Shown piece by piece: positions 1 through 8,918 of a stretch of 64,000 nucleotides of DNA. The number at the start of each line of letters is the position of its first letter. Position 1 is the stretch's first letter. Below the pieces are notes generated by a model, which searched no databases, had not been told where the DNA came from, and saw nothing but the letters and a program-made list of their open reading frames with translations. The stretch is from contig JBDSDD010000058.1 of assembly GCA_039920745.1 (NCBI GenBank), forward strand, positions 1-64,000, given 5' to 3'. This stretch comes from Scleromatobacter sp039920745. GTDB taxonomy: Bacteria; Pseudomonadota; Gammaproteobacteria; Burkholderiales; Burkholderiaceae_C. A program made the position numbers and the translations under genes.

Positions 1-365
1 AAAGTCGGCGTGATCTCCACCGGGTCGAACTGCGACTGCGTCAGGCGCACCCAGTCCTGCTCGGCCACCTCGTGCAACGCCGTCATGCTGACGCTCGAAC
101 CCGGCACCGTCGCCCAGTCCTGCGCCAACAGCAGCGTCGCCGCCTCGCTGGCCGCGGCCTCGGTCTCGAACAGCGCCTTCAGCGTGGAACGCTGCCAGCC
201 CGCACTGGGCGGCGACATGCCCGGCTCGCCGAACAACGCGTGTTCGGCGTCGGTGTCGGCGTCGGAGTCCTCCACCGAGACCGACAGTGCGTCAAGCTCT
301 TCCATCAAGGCATCGGACACCGACTCCACCAGGGATTCGGGCGCCTGCAACACGAGTTCGAACAT
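1..365 (-). CDS. prmA: Ribosomal protein L11 methyltransferase, N-terminal part
   Basis: SAM-dependent methyltransferase that trimethylates ribosomal protein L11. Only the first 121 codons lie in the window; the SAM-binding domain is beyond its left edge. The visible part is the L11-recognition domain, beginning MFELVLQAPE and including the family stretch LSVSVEDSDAD and EHALFGEPGM. The ATG overlaps the accC stop by one base (TGATG), so it is the last visible gene of an accB-accC-prmA transcript, the usual order in Burkholderiales. Identification rests on the N-terminal domain and the gene order. Confidence 0.9.
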   Translation of the reverse strand, partial: MFELVLQAPESLVESVSDALMEELDALSVSVEDSDADTDAEHALFGEPGMSPPSAGWQRSTLKALFETEAAASEAATLLLAQDWATVPGSSVSMTALHEVAEQDWVRLTQSQFDPVEITPT

Positions 366-1714
366 CAGCGCGTGTGCTGGGCCAGCCAGCCTTCGAGATA
401 GTGAATGCTGGTGCCGCCTTCCATGAACTTGGCGTCCACCATCAGCTCGCGGTGCAGCGGGATGTTGGTCTGGATGCCCTCGACCACCGTCTCCGACAGC
501 GCCACGCGCATGCGCGCCAAGGCCTGGTCGCGCGTGTCGCCATGGACGATGATCTTGCCGATCATCGAATCGTAGTTCGGCGGCACGTAGTAGTTCGTGT
601 AGATGTGCGAGTCGACGCGCACGCCCGGGCCCCCCGGCGGGTGCCACATCGTGATGCGTCCCGGCGACGGCGTGAACTTGTACGGATCCTCGGCGTTGAT
701 GCGCACTTCGATCGAGTGGCCGCGCATCTGGATCTGGCGTTGCGTGAACGGCAGCGCCTCATTGGCGGCGATCTTGATCTGCATCTGCACGATGTCGATG
801 CCCGTCACCAGCTCGGTGACCGGGTGCTCCACCTGCACGCGGGTGTTCATCTCGATGAAGTAGAACTCGCCGTCTTCATACAGGAACTCGAACGTGCCGG
901 CGCCGCGGTAGCCCACGCGCTTGCAGGCGGCGGCGCAGCGCTCGCCGATCTTCTCGATCACGCGGCGCGGGATGCCCGGCGCCGGTGCTTCCTCGATGAT
1001 CTTCTGGTGGCGCCGCTGCATCGAGCAGTCGCGCTCGCCCAGCCAGACCGCGTTCTTGTGCTGGTCGGCCAGGATCTGGATCTCGATGTGCCTCGGGTGC
1101 TCGAGGAACTTCTCCATGTAGACGTTCGGATTGTTGAACGCCGCGCCGGCTTCTGAGCGGGTCATCGCCACCGCGTTGACCAGTGCCGCCTCGGTGTGGA
1201 CGACGCGCATGCCGCGCCCGCCGCCGCCGCCGGCCGCCTTGATGATCACCGGATAGCCGACCGCACGTGCAATGCGGATCAGCTCCTTCGGGTCGTCGGG
1301 CAGCACGCCTTCGGAGCCGGGCACGCAGGGCACGCCGGCCTTGATCATCGCCTGCTTGGCCGACACCTTGTCGCCCATGATGCGGATCGACTCGGGCGTC
1401 GGGCCGATGAACGTGAAGCCGCTCTTCTCGACGCGTTCGGCGAAATCGGCGTTCTCGGACAGGAAGCCGTAGCCCGGGTGGATCGCCTCGGCGTCGGTCA
1501 CCTCGGCCGTCGAGATGATCGCCGGCATGTTGAGGTAGCTCTGCATCGACGCTGCCGGGCCGATGCACACGGCCTCGTCGGCGAGCTTGACGTACTTGGC
1601 GTCGCGGTCAGCCTCGGAGTAGACGACGACCGACTGGATGCCCATCTCGCGACAGGCTCGCTGAATGCGGAGAGCGATCTCCCCCCGATTCGCGATCAGG
1701 ATCTTCTTGAACAT
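365..1714 (-). CDS. accC: Biotin carboxylase subunit of acetyl-CoA carboxylase
   Basis: Catalyses ATP-dependent carboxylation of the biotin carried by AccB, the first half-reaction of acetyl-CoA carboxylase in fatty-acid synthesis (cytoplasm). The 449 residues match the family length. The ATP-grasp glycine loop GGGGGRGM lies at 162-169. The metal- and catalysis-associated residues K116, K159, E276, E288 and R292 (in NTRVQVEHPVTE) fall at the same numbers as in the E. coli enzyme. The start MFKKILIANRGEIA is canonical. It lies 11 bases after accB and overlaps prmA by one base, so the three are probably co-transcribed. Confidence 0.98.
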   Translation of the reverse strand: MFKKILIANRGEIALRIQRACREMGIQSVVVYSEADRDAKYVKLADEAVCIGPAASMQSYLNMPAIISTAEVTDAEAIHPGYGFLSENADFAERVEKSGFTFIGPTPESIRIMGDKVSAKQAMIKAGVPCVPGSEGVLPDDPKELIRIARAVGYPVIIKAAGGGGGRGMRVVHTEAALVNAVAMTRSEAGAAFNNPNVYMEKFLEHPRHIEIQILADQHKNAVWLGERDCSMQRRHQKIIEEAPAPGIPRRVIEKIGERCAAACKRVGYRGAGTFEFLYEDGEFYFIEMNTRVQVEHPVTELVTGIDIVQMQIKIAANEALPFTQRQIQMRGHSIEVRINAEDPYKFTPSPGRITMWHPPGGPGVRVDSHIYTNYYVPPNYDSMIGKIIVHGDTRDQALARMRVALSETVVEGIQTNIPLHRELMVDAKFMEGGTSIHYLEGWLAQHTR

Positions 1715-1725
1715 GACCGGTCCGC

Positions 1726-2196
1726 TTATTCGACGATGAACAGCGGTTGCCCGTACTCGACGGCCTGGCCGTTCTCGACCAGGATCTTGCTGACCTTGCC
1801 GGACATGTCGGCTTCGATCTCGTTCATGATCTTCATCGCCTCGATGATGCAGATCGGTGCGCCTTCCTTGATGTCGGTGCCGATCTCGGCGAACGGCTTC
1901 GAGCCCGGGCTGGCCGAGCGGTAGAACGTTCCCACCATCGGCGACTTGACCACGTGGCCCGTCGGCGCGGCGGCTTCGGGCACCGGGGCGGCCGCGGCGG
2001 CGTCGCCGGCCGGGGCGGCCTGCTGCGGCGCCGGCTGCATCATCATCTGCCCGGCGGGTTGCATCATCATCGTCGTCGGAATGCCGTAGCCGGCCTTGAC
2101 GATGCGAACCTTGCCTTCGGCTTCGGTAATTTCGAGTTCGGAGATGTTGGACTCCGAGACGAGGTCGACCAAGGTCTTGAGCTTGCGCATGTCCAT
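1726..2196 (-). CDS. accB: Biotin carboxyl carrier protein of acetyl-CoA carboxylase
   Basis: Carries the biotin that shuttles carboxyl groups between AccC and the carboxyltransferase. It has 156 residues. An N-terminal helical segment (MDMRKLKTLVDL) is followed by a flexible Ala/Pro/Met linker at about 42-78 and then the biotinyl domain. The biotinylation lysine is K122 in EAMKIMN; this isoform has Ile where EAMKLMN is more common. The start at 2196 is preferred over upstream in-frame codons because an AGGAGA ribosome-binding site sits about 11 bases before it and the protein then aligns end to end with the family. Confidence 0.98.
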   Translation of the reverse strand: MDMRKLKTLVDLVSESNISELEITEAEGKVRIVKAGYGIPTTMMMQPAGQMMMQPAPQQAAPAGDAAAAAPVPEAAAPTGHVVKSPMVGTFYRSASPGSKPFAEIGTDIKEGAPICIIEAMKIMNEIEADMSGKVSKILVENGQAVEYGQPLFIVE

Positions 2197-2260
2197 GATG
2201 GAACGGTCTCCTGGATAAATTGCTGTTGGCGGCGCTCGTGGCGCCGGGCCGCTGGGCGTC

Positions 2261-2704
2261 CTAGCTGCGCGCGGGAGTGCGAGCGAGGGCGAACTTGAGC
2301 GCCAGGGAGTACCCCTGGGCGCCGAGACCGCAGATGACGCCTTCGGCCAGGTCTGAGAAATAGGAATGGTGCCGGAACGGCTCGCGGCGATGGATGTTCG
2401 ACAGATGCACTTCGACGAACGGGATCGCGACGGCCGCGAACGCGTCACGCAACGCCACGCTGGTGTGCGTGAAGCCGCCCGGATTGATCACGATGAAGTC
2501 GGTGCCGTCGGTTCGGGCCGCATGTACCCGGTCGATCAGCATCCCCTCATGGTTGCTTTGCAGCGATTGCAGGCTTGAACCGCATTCTTTCGCAATTTGC
2601 GTCAATTCGCGGTCAATGTCCGGCAACGTCACGCTTCCATACACTCCCGGCTCGCGTGTGCCGAGCAGGTTGAGGTTGGGACCGTGAAGCACGAGGACGT
2701 TCAT
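2261..2704 (-). CDS. aroQ: Type II 3-dehydroquinate dehydratase
   Basis: Converts 3-dehydroquinate to 3-dehydroshikimate in the shikimate pathway. The 147-residue length and N-terminus (MNVLVLHGPNLNLLGTREP) are those of the small dodecameric type II enzyme. Visible active-site elements are Y22 in the flexible loop, N75 in INPGGFTH and H100 in EVHLSN. It lies 64 bases upstream of accB on the same strand, a common Burkholderiales arrangement. The 211 bases between it and the next upstream gene probably hold the promoter, but no clear consensus was recognised. Confidence 0.97.
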   Translation of the reverse strand: MNVLVLHGPNLNLLGTREPGVYGSVTLPDIDRELTQIAKECGSSLQSLQSNHEGMLIDRVHAARTDGTDFIVINPGGFTHTSVALRDAFAAVAIPFVEVHLSNIHRREPFRHHSYFSDLAEGVICGLGAQGYSLALKFALARTPARS

Positions 2705-2915
2705 GCGATGCGCGAAGCGGCGGCAGGGCCGGTTGTGTCAATTCGAAAGAAGCGAACTTTACGCCGGGTTGAGTGCTGATCGCGCCACTAAGCGAGAATT
2801 TACCCTAAAAAGAGTGCTTGACAACTCTTGCCGCGCTTGGCAACCGGGATGTTGACCGGGCAACGCATTTCGACCGGGTACAGCGCGACCCGCGCGGCAG
2901 TTGCTGCGAGTTCGT

Positions 2916-3485
2916 TCAGGAACCGCGCACCCAGGCCGTTAGTTCGGCCGCGTTGGTCGCGCCGAACTTGTGTTGGGCAAGCCGCTGCGAGCGATCGAAG
3001 ACGGCCGTGAACGGCAGGGCGACGTTCGGATCATTGCTGAGGCGACGTGCCCAGGCAAGCCCGGCATACCCCAGGATGGAGATCGGGAATGACACCGGAT
3101 GAGTGGCGACGAACCTGTCGACCGCTGACTTTTCGTCGATTGCCAGGCCGATCACCAGCACGTTCTTGCCGGCCTCCGAGCGGGCGAACCGGTCCAGTTC
3201 TGGCATCTCGCGGACGCACGGCGGGCACCAGGGCGCCCAAAAATTGAGCACCACGAAGCGCCCGGCGACGTCGGCATTGGTCAGCGTGCGACCGTCTATC
3301 GTCTGGATCGGGGCCGGAATCGGGGTCAGCGGCGGCAATGCGACACCGGCTGCCGAGGCGGCGATGGCGGCGGTGTCGCCGGTCACGACGGGTGGCTGGC
3401 GGTGGCGCAGCCAGGCGCCGACGCCCAGCCCGAGCGAGCCGAGCGCCAGGCCGGCCACCCACTCGCGGCGATTCGGTGCGCTCAT
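2916..3485 (-). CDS. TlpA-family periplasmic thioredoxin-like protein
   Basis: A membrane-anchored or exported thiol:disulfide reductase of the TlpA/ResA type. The 189 residues start with a twin-Arg-like basic stretch (NRREW) and a hydrophobic segment at about 9-25, followed by a thioredoxin fold with the redox motif WCPPC at 86-90 and the cis-proline region LPFTAVFD. Such proteins reduce c-type apocytochromes or copper-protein cysteines in the periplasm; the exact client cannot be read here. The ATG overlaps the stop of the upstream gene by four bases (ATGA), so the two are translationally coupled. Confidence 0.88.
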   Translation of the reverse strand: MSAPNRREWVAGLALGSLGLGVGAWLRHRQPPVVTGDTAAIAASAAGVALPPLTPIPAPIQTIDGRTLTNADVAGRFVVLNFWAPWCPPCVREMPELDRFARSEAGKNVLVIGLAIDEKSAVDRFVATHPVSFPISILGYAGLAWARRLSNDPNVALPFTAVFDRSQRLAQHKFGATNAAELTAWVRGS

Positions 3486-4087
3486 GCCGGCTGTTCTTCC
3501 AGCAGACGTTGCAGGGCGGCGGCGTCGCCGCGCCAGGTCTGGCCGCGGGCGTCGGGCTTGAGTGCGCCGCGCAGGTCGTCCAGGTCGAGAATGTTGAGGT
3601 GGATCGTCACCCAGTCATCCAGCACGGCGCTGGGCTCGCCGAGCACCAGTGTCAGCGAATGCTCGCCGCGGCCCAGCGGCTCGCTGACGGTCTCGTAGTC
3701 CACGCCCTTGTTCAGCAGCGCGATTTCCGGCGCCTTGATGTCGTCGCAGTAGAGATCGAGCCGCACGACGGACTGCCGCGTCGCCGTGCCGCGCCAGACC
3801 GCGCCGCCGACGTAAGGCCGGAACTCCGCGAGCCGCAGCATCCAGCGCAGCGCGGCCTCGCGCAACGCACGCAGCTCCACCGGCTGGGAGTCGGCGAAGA
3901 AGATGGCTATGTGGGCGCGTACTTCGTCCTCGATGGCCTCGTTGCTGGGCCCATCACGCAGCCACCGACCACCCTCACCGTGCTCCTGCAGCGCCTTGCG
4001 GCGCGCGCTGGCGTAGTCGAGGCCATCCTCAACGATCAAGCGAGCCGCCGTCTGGGCGACTTCCTGGTGTTCTCGGTCCAATTCCAT
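3482..4087 (-). CDS. Conserved protein of unknown function, coupled to the TlpA-like gene
   Basis: No function is recognised. The 201-residue product is soluble, with no signal peptide or membrane segment. It begins MELDREHQEVAQTAARLIVEDGLDY (helical) and ends in an acidic/Leu-rich region with ILDLDDLRGAL. I recall homologues beside TlpA-type genes in other Burkholderiales, sometimes labelled as a ligase without visible support; no Mur-ligase motif (GxxGKT) is present. An ATG at 4087 was chosen over an upstream TTG at 4114, because AGAAGG lies upstream of it and the conserved-looking N-terminal helix starts there. The stop overlaps the start of the downstream thioredoxin gene. Confidence 0.7.
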   Translation of the reverse strand: MELDREHQEVAQTAARLIVEDGLDYASARRKALQEHGEGGRWLRDGPSNEAIEDEVRAHIAIFFADSQPVELRALREAALRWMLRLAEFRPYVGGAVWRGTATRQSVVRLDLYCDDIKAPEIALLNKGVDYETVSEPLGRGEHSLTLVLGEPSAVLDDWVTIHLNILDLDDLRGALKPDARGQTWRGDAAALQRLLEEQPA

Positions 4088-4156
4088 GGTGTTTTCGAGG
4101 CAGCCTTCTGGCAAACGTTCCGGCTTGCGCGCCGAAACGGGAGTCTAGCCGGCGAG

Positions 4157-4262
4157 CGCTCGGCCGCCCTGAGCGAGGTGGCTGAGCGCCTCGGGGGCGG
4201 CGAGCGGAGCGAGCCCAGGTGGACATGACTTCGAGCGCTCGGCCGCCCGGAGCGACCCCAAG
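4157..4262. repeat. Intergenic duplicated GAGCGCTCGGCCGCC element
   Basis: The gap between the hypothetical gene and mtgA holds two near-identical copies of GAGCGCTCGGCCGCC followed by CTGAGCGA or CGGAGCGA (about 4157-4180 and 4233-4256). Between them lies a GC-rich segment with further GAGCG units. It resembles the small palindromic intergenic repeats seen elsewhere in this window. No open reading frame or promoter is recognisable here. Confidence 0.5.
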
Positions 4263-4265
4263 CCG

Positions 4266-5036
4266 TCAGTTCGGCAGGTCCACGCCGCCCATGCGCGCAG
4301 CGATGGTGGCCGATCGGCCCAGCACATACGGCGACGACGGCGACTTCTCGAAGCGCTTGGGCGCCGGCAGCATCACCGCCAGCCGGGCGGCCTGGGCCGG
4401 GCCCAGCGTGGCGGCGTTGGTGCGGAAATAGTGTTCGGCCGCGGCTTGTGCGCCGAACACGCCTTCGCCCCACTCGACGTTGTTGAGGTAGGTGGTGAGG
4501 ATGCGTTCCTTGCCCAGCACCAACTCCAGCATCATCGTGATGACCAACTCCTGGCCCTTGCGCAGGATGCTGCGCTCGCCCGACAGGAACAGGTTCTTGG
4601 CCAACTGCTGCGAGATCGTCGAGCCGCCTACCACCTTGGCCACGACCTGGCGCGGCTTGCCATCGGCGCCACGACGCGGAGCCGCGCGGGTCTGCTGCGC
4701 CTCGGCGCGCACCTTGGCCTTCTCGTTCTTGCCCCAGGCCTTTTCGACCGCGTCCCACTCGACGCCGTGGTGGTCGACGAAACCGGCGTCTTCGCTGGCG
4801 ATGACTGCCCGGCGCAGGTTGTCGGCGATTCGGCTTCCCGGCACCGACTCCTGCGACCAGGGCAACTGGTGCTGGACGCTGACGATGCGCCAGATCTCGC
4901 TGCGCTGGAACGTGGTGGATTGGGGCGCGACCATCGTCATCAACACGATGCGCATCAAGAAGAACAACTGCAGCGCCAGCACGGCCACGACCAGCATGCC
5001 GATCAGCCTTCCGGCATGGCGCACCGCAGGACTCAC
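4266..5036 (-). CDS. mtgA: Monofunctional biosynthetic peptidoglycan transglycosylase
   Basis: Polymerises lipid II glycan strands at the inner membrane (GT51 family). A membrane anchor lies at about 11-33. It is followed by the GT51 motif EDAGFVDHHGVEW, with the general-base Glu at 82, then GGSTISQQLAKNLFLS and the second catalytic-region motif TTYLNNVEWG. The start is taken as the GTG at 5036 that overlaps the aroE stop (GTGA); this gives 256 residues and keeps the whole anchor. A charged insert of roughly 20 residues (around KAKVRAEAQQTRAAPRR) separates the first motif from GGSTISQQ and is longer than in E. coli MtgA. Confidence 0.95.
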   Translation of the reverse strand: MSPAVRHAGRLIGMLVVAVLALQLFFLMRIVLMTMVAPQSTTFQRSEIWRIVSVQHQLPWSQESVPGSRIADNLRRAVIASEDAGFVDHHGVEWDAVEKAWGKNEKAKVRAEAQQTRAAPRRGADGKPRQVVAKVVGGSTISQQLAKNLFLSGERSILRKGQELVITMMLELVLGKERILTTYLNNVEWGEGVFGAQAAAEHYFRTNAATLGPAQAARLAVMLPAPKRFEKSPSSPYVLGRSATIAARMGGVDLPN

Positions 5037-5908
5037 TCTGCCGCCCGGGTCGCTGCGGCCGAGGCCGTGTCGACCTCGCGGCGCAGCTCGGTGAGCACCT
5101 GGAACGTGCTGGGACGCACGCCCATCCACACGAACCAGGCCTCGGACGCCTGCTCCACGAGCATGCCCAGGCCGTCGCGCGCGACCGCGCCCTGCGCGCG
5201 CGCCCAGCGCAGGAAGGGCAGCGTCGCGACGCCGTACATCATGTCGAGCGCGAGCGCGCCGGCCTTCAAGGTGCCCGCTGGCAGCGGCGGCACCGCGCCC
5301 TGGAGGCTGGCGGCCGTGGCGTTGATCAGCACGTCGAAGCCGGCGCCCGGCGCCTCCAGCGACGCGGCCGACAGCGGCACGTCCAGCCGCGCGGCGCTGG
5401 CCGCGAAGCGTTCGATCAACGCCTGCGCGTTGGCCGGCGTGCGGTTGGCGACGACCAGCGCCGCGGGCCGCGCGGCCAGCAACGGGTCCAGCGCGCCGGC
5501 CGCGGCGCCGCCGGCGCCCAGCACCAGCACGCGCTTGCCGCGCAGCGCGACGCCGGCGTTGAGTTCGATGTCGCGCAGCAGGCCGGCCCCGTCGGTGTTG
5601 TCGCCGAACCAGCCGTCTGCCTCGAACGCGATCGTGTTGACGGCCTCCGCGCGCCGCGCGCGATCGCTCAGGCGCGCGCAAGCAGCGAAGGCCTCGCCCT
5701 TGAACGGCACGGTGACGTTGCAGCCGCGCGCGCCGCTCTCGGCGAACGCCTGAACGGTGGCGACGAACTGGTCCAGCGGGGACTCGATGCGCGTGTAGTC
5801 CAGCGCATGTCCCGTGGCCAGGGCGAAGCGCGCGTGGATCTGCGGCGAGCGGCTGTGGGCGACAGGGTTGCCGATGACGGCGAGGCGGGTCGGGTGCGCG
5901 GAGCTCAA
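5033..5908 (-). CDS. aroE: Shikimate dehydrogenase (NADP+)
   Basis: Reduces 3-dehydroshikimate to shikimate. The 291-residue protein has the substrate site with S19/S21 in SRSPQIH, catalytic K70 in NVTVPFK and D106 in GDNTDGAG. The dinucleotide-binding loop GAGGAAAG lies at 131-138, followed by ANRT, which favours NADPH. The pair aroE-mtgA, overlapping by four bases, is a standard betaproteobacterial unit. The upstream tonB-like gene ends three bases before the ATG, so tonB-aroE-mtgA are probably one transcript. Confidence 0.97.
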   Translation of the reverse strand: MSSAHPTRLAVIGNPVAHSRSPQIHARFALATGHALDYTRIESPLDQFVATVQAFAESGARGCNVTVPFKGEAFAACARLSDRARRAEAVNTIAFEADGWFGDNTDGAGLLRDIELNAGVALRGKRVLVLGAGGAAAGALDPLLAARPAALVVANRTPANAQALIERFAASAARLDVPLSAASLEAPGAGFDVLINATAASLQGAVPPLPAGTLKAGALALDMMYGVATLPFLRWARAQGAVARDGLGMLVEQASEAWFVWMGVRPSTFQVLTELRREVDTASAAATRAAE

Positions 5909-5911
5909 GGA

Positions 5912-6844
5912 TCAGCCTCCCTGGTTGGTCATCGTGGCCTGCATGCCTTCGGTCTTCGTGAAGCGGAAACGCGAGGTGACGACGATCTGGTCGGCCTTGT
6001 TCTTCATGTCGTCGCTGAAGTTGCCGAACGGCGCGGCGGCGTTGGCGATGGCCAGCGCGCGCTGGTCGAGGAAGCGCGAACTGGAGCTGTGGATGATCTC
6101 GGAATCGACGATGTGTCCGCGCGCGTCGATCGTCAGGTTGACGGTCAGCTCGCCGTACAGCTTGTGGCCGTTGAGCGTGGGGAAGTTGGCCGTGCCCTTG
6201 TCCTCGATGCGGTGGCGCAGCTTGTCGTAGTAGATCGCGTAGACCTCTTCGCGCGTGGCCGGGCTGATGTAGCGACGGCGTGGACGCGCATTCTCTTCAT
6301 TGATGCGCTTCTCGATCACGGCCAGCAGCCGCAGCTTCTGCTGGCGCTTCTCCTCCTGTTCGCGCTCGGCCGGCGTCGGAGAAGTCTTGCGCGGATCAGG
6401 CACCGGCATCGCGGCGATGTCGCGCCGGATCTTGCTCAGGAGTTGCTGCTGTTCCTCCTGCTCCTGCTGGATCTGCACCTGGCGGGCCGCGTCCGTCTGC
6501 TCGTCACCGACGGCCTCGCTCGGCGACGGCGGCAGTGGCGACGTGGCGATGCCGGCTTCGGCCTCGCCGCCGCCGGCCAGGTTGGCCTGCGCGATGGCCT
6601 GGGCCTTGGTGGGCGCCTCGGTGGAGCGCGCGTTGACCAGCACCACTTCGAGCGGCGTGTCCTGGAACACGCGGTTGAAGTCTTCCGGATCGACGAAGCG
6701 TACGCCCAGCACCGCGGCATGCAACGAGACGGAGATGGCGAGCGCCAACTGCATCACGCTCGGCCGCCAGGCGCGAATGCGCACCGACAAGGGCTCGGGG
6801 GCGAACATCTTGCGGGGCGGCGGAGGCTTGAAGTTCTTGTCCAT
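5912..6844 (-). CDS. TonB-family energy transducer
   Basis: Probably couples the proton-motive force to outer-membrane transport, or is a TonB/TolA-like envelope protein. It has 310 residues: a short cytoplasmic N-terminus, one membrane segment at about 29-50, a periplasmic Ala/Gln/Glu-rich coiled region (QIQQEQEEQQQLL at about 148-160) and a C-terminal TonB-like domain (YYDKLRHRIEDKGTANFP, GELTVNLTIDARGHIVDSEI). The linker lacks the long Pro-Lys/Pro-Glu repeats of classical TonB, and no exbB-exbD genes are adjacent, so its receptor partners are unknown. Confidence 0.85.
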   Translation of the reverse strand: MDKNFKPPPPRKMFAPEPLSVRIRAWRPSVMQLALAISVSLHAAVLGVRFVDPEDFNRVFQDTPLEVVLVNARSTEAPTKAQAIAQANLAGGGEAEAGIATSPLPPSPSEAVGDEQTDAARQVQIQQEQEEQQQLLSKIRRDIAAMPVPDPRKTSPTPAEREQEEKRQQKLRLLAVIEKRINEENARPRRRYISPATREEVYAIYYDKLRHRIEDKGTANFPTLNGHKLYGELTVNLTIDARGHIVDSEIIHSSSSRFLDQRALAIANAAAPFGNFSDDMKNKADQIVVTSRFRFTKTEGMQATMTNQGG

Positions 6845-6860
6845 GCGTGAGGAAGCAGTC

Positions 6861-8918
6861 TCAGGCGGGCGTGGCGGCGGAGCCTTCGGCAGGCGGGGTC
6901 TCTTCGTTGACGTCGATGGCCAGTGTCAGCGGGCCGGCGCTGGCTTCCTCGGCGTCGTCGACTTCTTCGGTCGCGGCGCCGTCGGCGCTGGCCTCGTCAT
7001 CGAGCTTGGCGACCAGGCGCGCGTGGATGTCCAGCGTCAGCAGGTCCACGCCGTCGACGCGCACCCGCACGTGTGTTCCGCGCGCGAGGCCGTCGCAGCC
7101 GGCGGCCTTGAAGACCAGGGGCAGCGTGTCGGCGCGCACCAAGCCGTCTTTCAGCACGGCGGCGTCGAGCTCGGTGACGTCGTTCTGCTGCAACCAGCGC
7201 AGCGTCCAGAAGCGTTCGATGCCGGTCTGGAAGCCGTTGTACGCGGCATAGGCGGTGTCGAAGCCCGAGATGATGGAGAACAGCGTCGCGTCCTTGGGCT
7301 TGAACGGGGCCGACAGCGGCGCCATCCGGCCGTTGCGCACGCACGCGATGATCTGCCACTGGTTGACGAGGTCGACATAGCGACGCAGCGGCGACGTGGA
7401 CCAGGCGTATTGCGCCACGCCCAGGCCGGCGTGCGGCGCGGCGCGCACGCCCATGCGCACCTTGACGCCTGGCGCCATGCTGGCCTGGCTGCGGTAGATG
7501 CCCGGCACGCCCATCTCGGAGATCCAGCCGCCCCAGGTGCTGTTGGCCAGGATCATCGCCTCGGACACGATGAGGTCGAGCGGTGCGCCGCGGCGGCGTT
7601 CGCTGATGGTGACCTTCTCGTCGCCCCTGGGCTCGCTGGTGGGCGAGTGGCCGTCGGCGGTCTCGAGGCGGAAGTTGTAGTCGGGCCGGTTGAAGTTCTC
7701 CGGCTTGCCGCGCGCGATCTCGCGCAGCGCCTTGAGGTGGCGCGCCAGGCGGAACGTGAAGGCCAGCTCGGTGGCGAACGGGTAGTCGGCCGGGGCGGCG
7801 CCGGTGAGCGACTCCTCGGTGACGAACGCGTCGAGCTTGTCGTGGCGCAGGTTGGCCGCGATCGGCACGCTCTCCAGCTTGGTCTCGCTCGACTTGACCT
7901 CCAGCGTGGCCTCGTCGAACGTCACGTACAGGCTCAGCGACGGGCAGTCGCGGCCTTCGGCGAGCGTGTACTTCTCGACGATGCTGTCGGGCAGCATCGT
8001 GATCTTCCAGCCCGGCATGTAGACGGTGGACAGACGGTCGCGCGCGACCTTGTCGATCGGGCTGTCCGGCAGGATGGCCAGGCCCGGCGCGGCGATATGC
8101 ACGCCAAAGATGACGGTGCCGCTGCCCAGGCCGCGCACGGACAGCGCGTCGTCGATCTCGGTCGTCTGAGAGTCGTCGATCGAGAACGCGGCCACCTCGG
8201 CGCGCGGCAGCTCGTCCTTGATCGCGGGCGCCTCCAGCGGCGGGAAGCCGGTGCCCTTGGTCAGTTCCTCGAACAGGAAGCGACGCCAGTGGAACTGGTA
8301 GGGGCTGGAGATGGCGCCGGCGGCCTTGAGCAGGTCGAGCGGTGAGCGCTGCGCGCGTCGGGACGCCTCGACGACGGCCTTGTACTCGGCCGCGTTCTTG
8401 TCCGGACGGAACAGGATCTTGTAGAGCTGGTCGCGGATCGGCGCCGGCGTCTGGCCGGCCACCAGCTCGGTAGCCCACTCCTGGATCTGCAACGCCTGCA
8501 GGCGCTTGCGCTCGATGCCCAGCAGCGCGGCCTTGACCGTTTCTTCGGGCGCCTTGCGGAACACGCCCTTGGCCATGCGGCGGAAATAGTGCGGCGCCTC
8601 GAACAGGCGAAACAGCGCGGCGGCCTGCTGCACCGGGCCGGCCGACTTGTCGAAGTAGTCGCGCGCCAGGTCGGCGAAACCGAACTCGGCGTCGCCGGCG
8701 AACTCCCAGGCCAAGTCGAGGTCGATCTCGCTCGCGAGGGCCTGGCCCTGCACGATGAGTTCGGCGGGCTGCGGCTTCTCGAAGCGCAGGAGCACATGCG
8801 AAGACTTGACCTTCACACGCTTGCCGGAGTCGAGTTCCACCTGGATCGAGCTGTCCGCCTCGGACATCACCCGCCCGGCGAGGAACTTGCCGGCGTCATC
8901 AAAGAGAGCGTAATTCAC
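6861..8918 (-). CDS. RNB-domain exoribonuclease (RNase II/R family)
   Basis: A 3'-5' exoribonuclease. The RNB catalytic motif is recognisable as FSIDDSQTTEIDDALSV, with the acidic pairs that bind metal. Downstream are RNB elements such as YMPGWKITMLPDSI and YAWSTSPLRRYVDLVNQWQ. The N-terminal third is unlike E. coli RNase R/II cold-shock domains, and the C-terminal S1 region is short and ends in an acidic Ala/Glu tail. The GTG at 8918 (VNYALFDDAGKFLAGRV) is preferred; the open frame continues upstream into Pro/Ala-rich sequence that looks non-coding. It sits 16 bases before the tonB-like gene. Confidence 0.9.
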   Translation of the reverse strand: MNYALFDDAGKFLAGRVMSEADSSIQVELDSGKRVKVKSSHVLLRFEKPQPAELIVQGQALASEIDLDLAWEFAGDAEFGFADLARDYFDKSAGPVQQAAALFRLFEAPHYFRRMAKGVFRKAPEETVKAALLGIERKRLQALQIQEWATELVAGQTPAPIRDQLYKILFRPDKNAAEYKAVVEASRRAQRSPLDLLKAAGAISSPYQFHWRRFLFEELTKGTGFPPLEAPAIKDELPRAEVAAFSIDDSQTTEIDDALSVRGLGSGTVIFGVHIAAPGLAILPDSPIDKVARDRLSTVYMPGWKITMLPDSIVEKYTLAEGRDCPSLSLYVTFDEATLEVKSSETKLESVPIAANLRHDKLDAFVTEESLTGAAPADYPFATELAFTFRLARHLKALREIARGKPENFNRPDYNFRLETADGHSPTSEPRGDEKVTISERRRGAPLDLIVSEAMILANSTWGGWISEMGVPGIYRSQASMAPGVKVRMGVRAAPHAGLGVAQYAWSTSPLRRYVDLVNQWQIIACVRNGRMAPLSAPFKPKDATLFSIISGFDTAYAAYNGFQTGIERFWTLRWLQQNDVTELDAAVLKDGLVRADTLPLVFKAAGCDGLARGTHVRVRVDGVDLLTLDIHARLVAKLDDEASADGAATEEVDDAEEASAGPLTLAIDVNEETPPAEGSAATPA

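Noticed and set aside
6300..8345. Plus-strand frame opposite the tonB-like and RNB genes
   Set aside because: Low-complexity Gly/Arg/Val product covering two good minus-strand genes and their junction.
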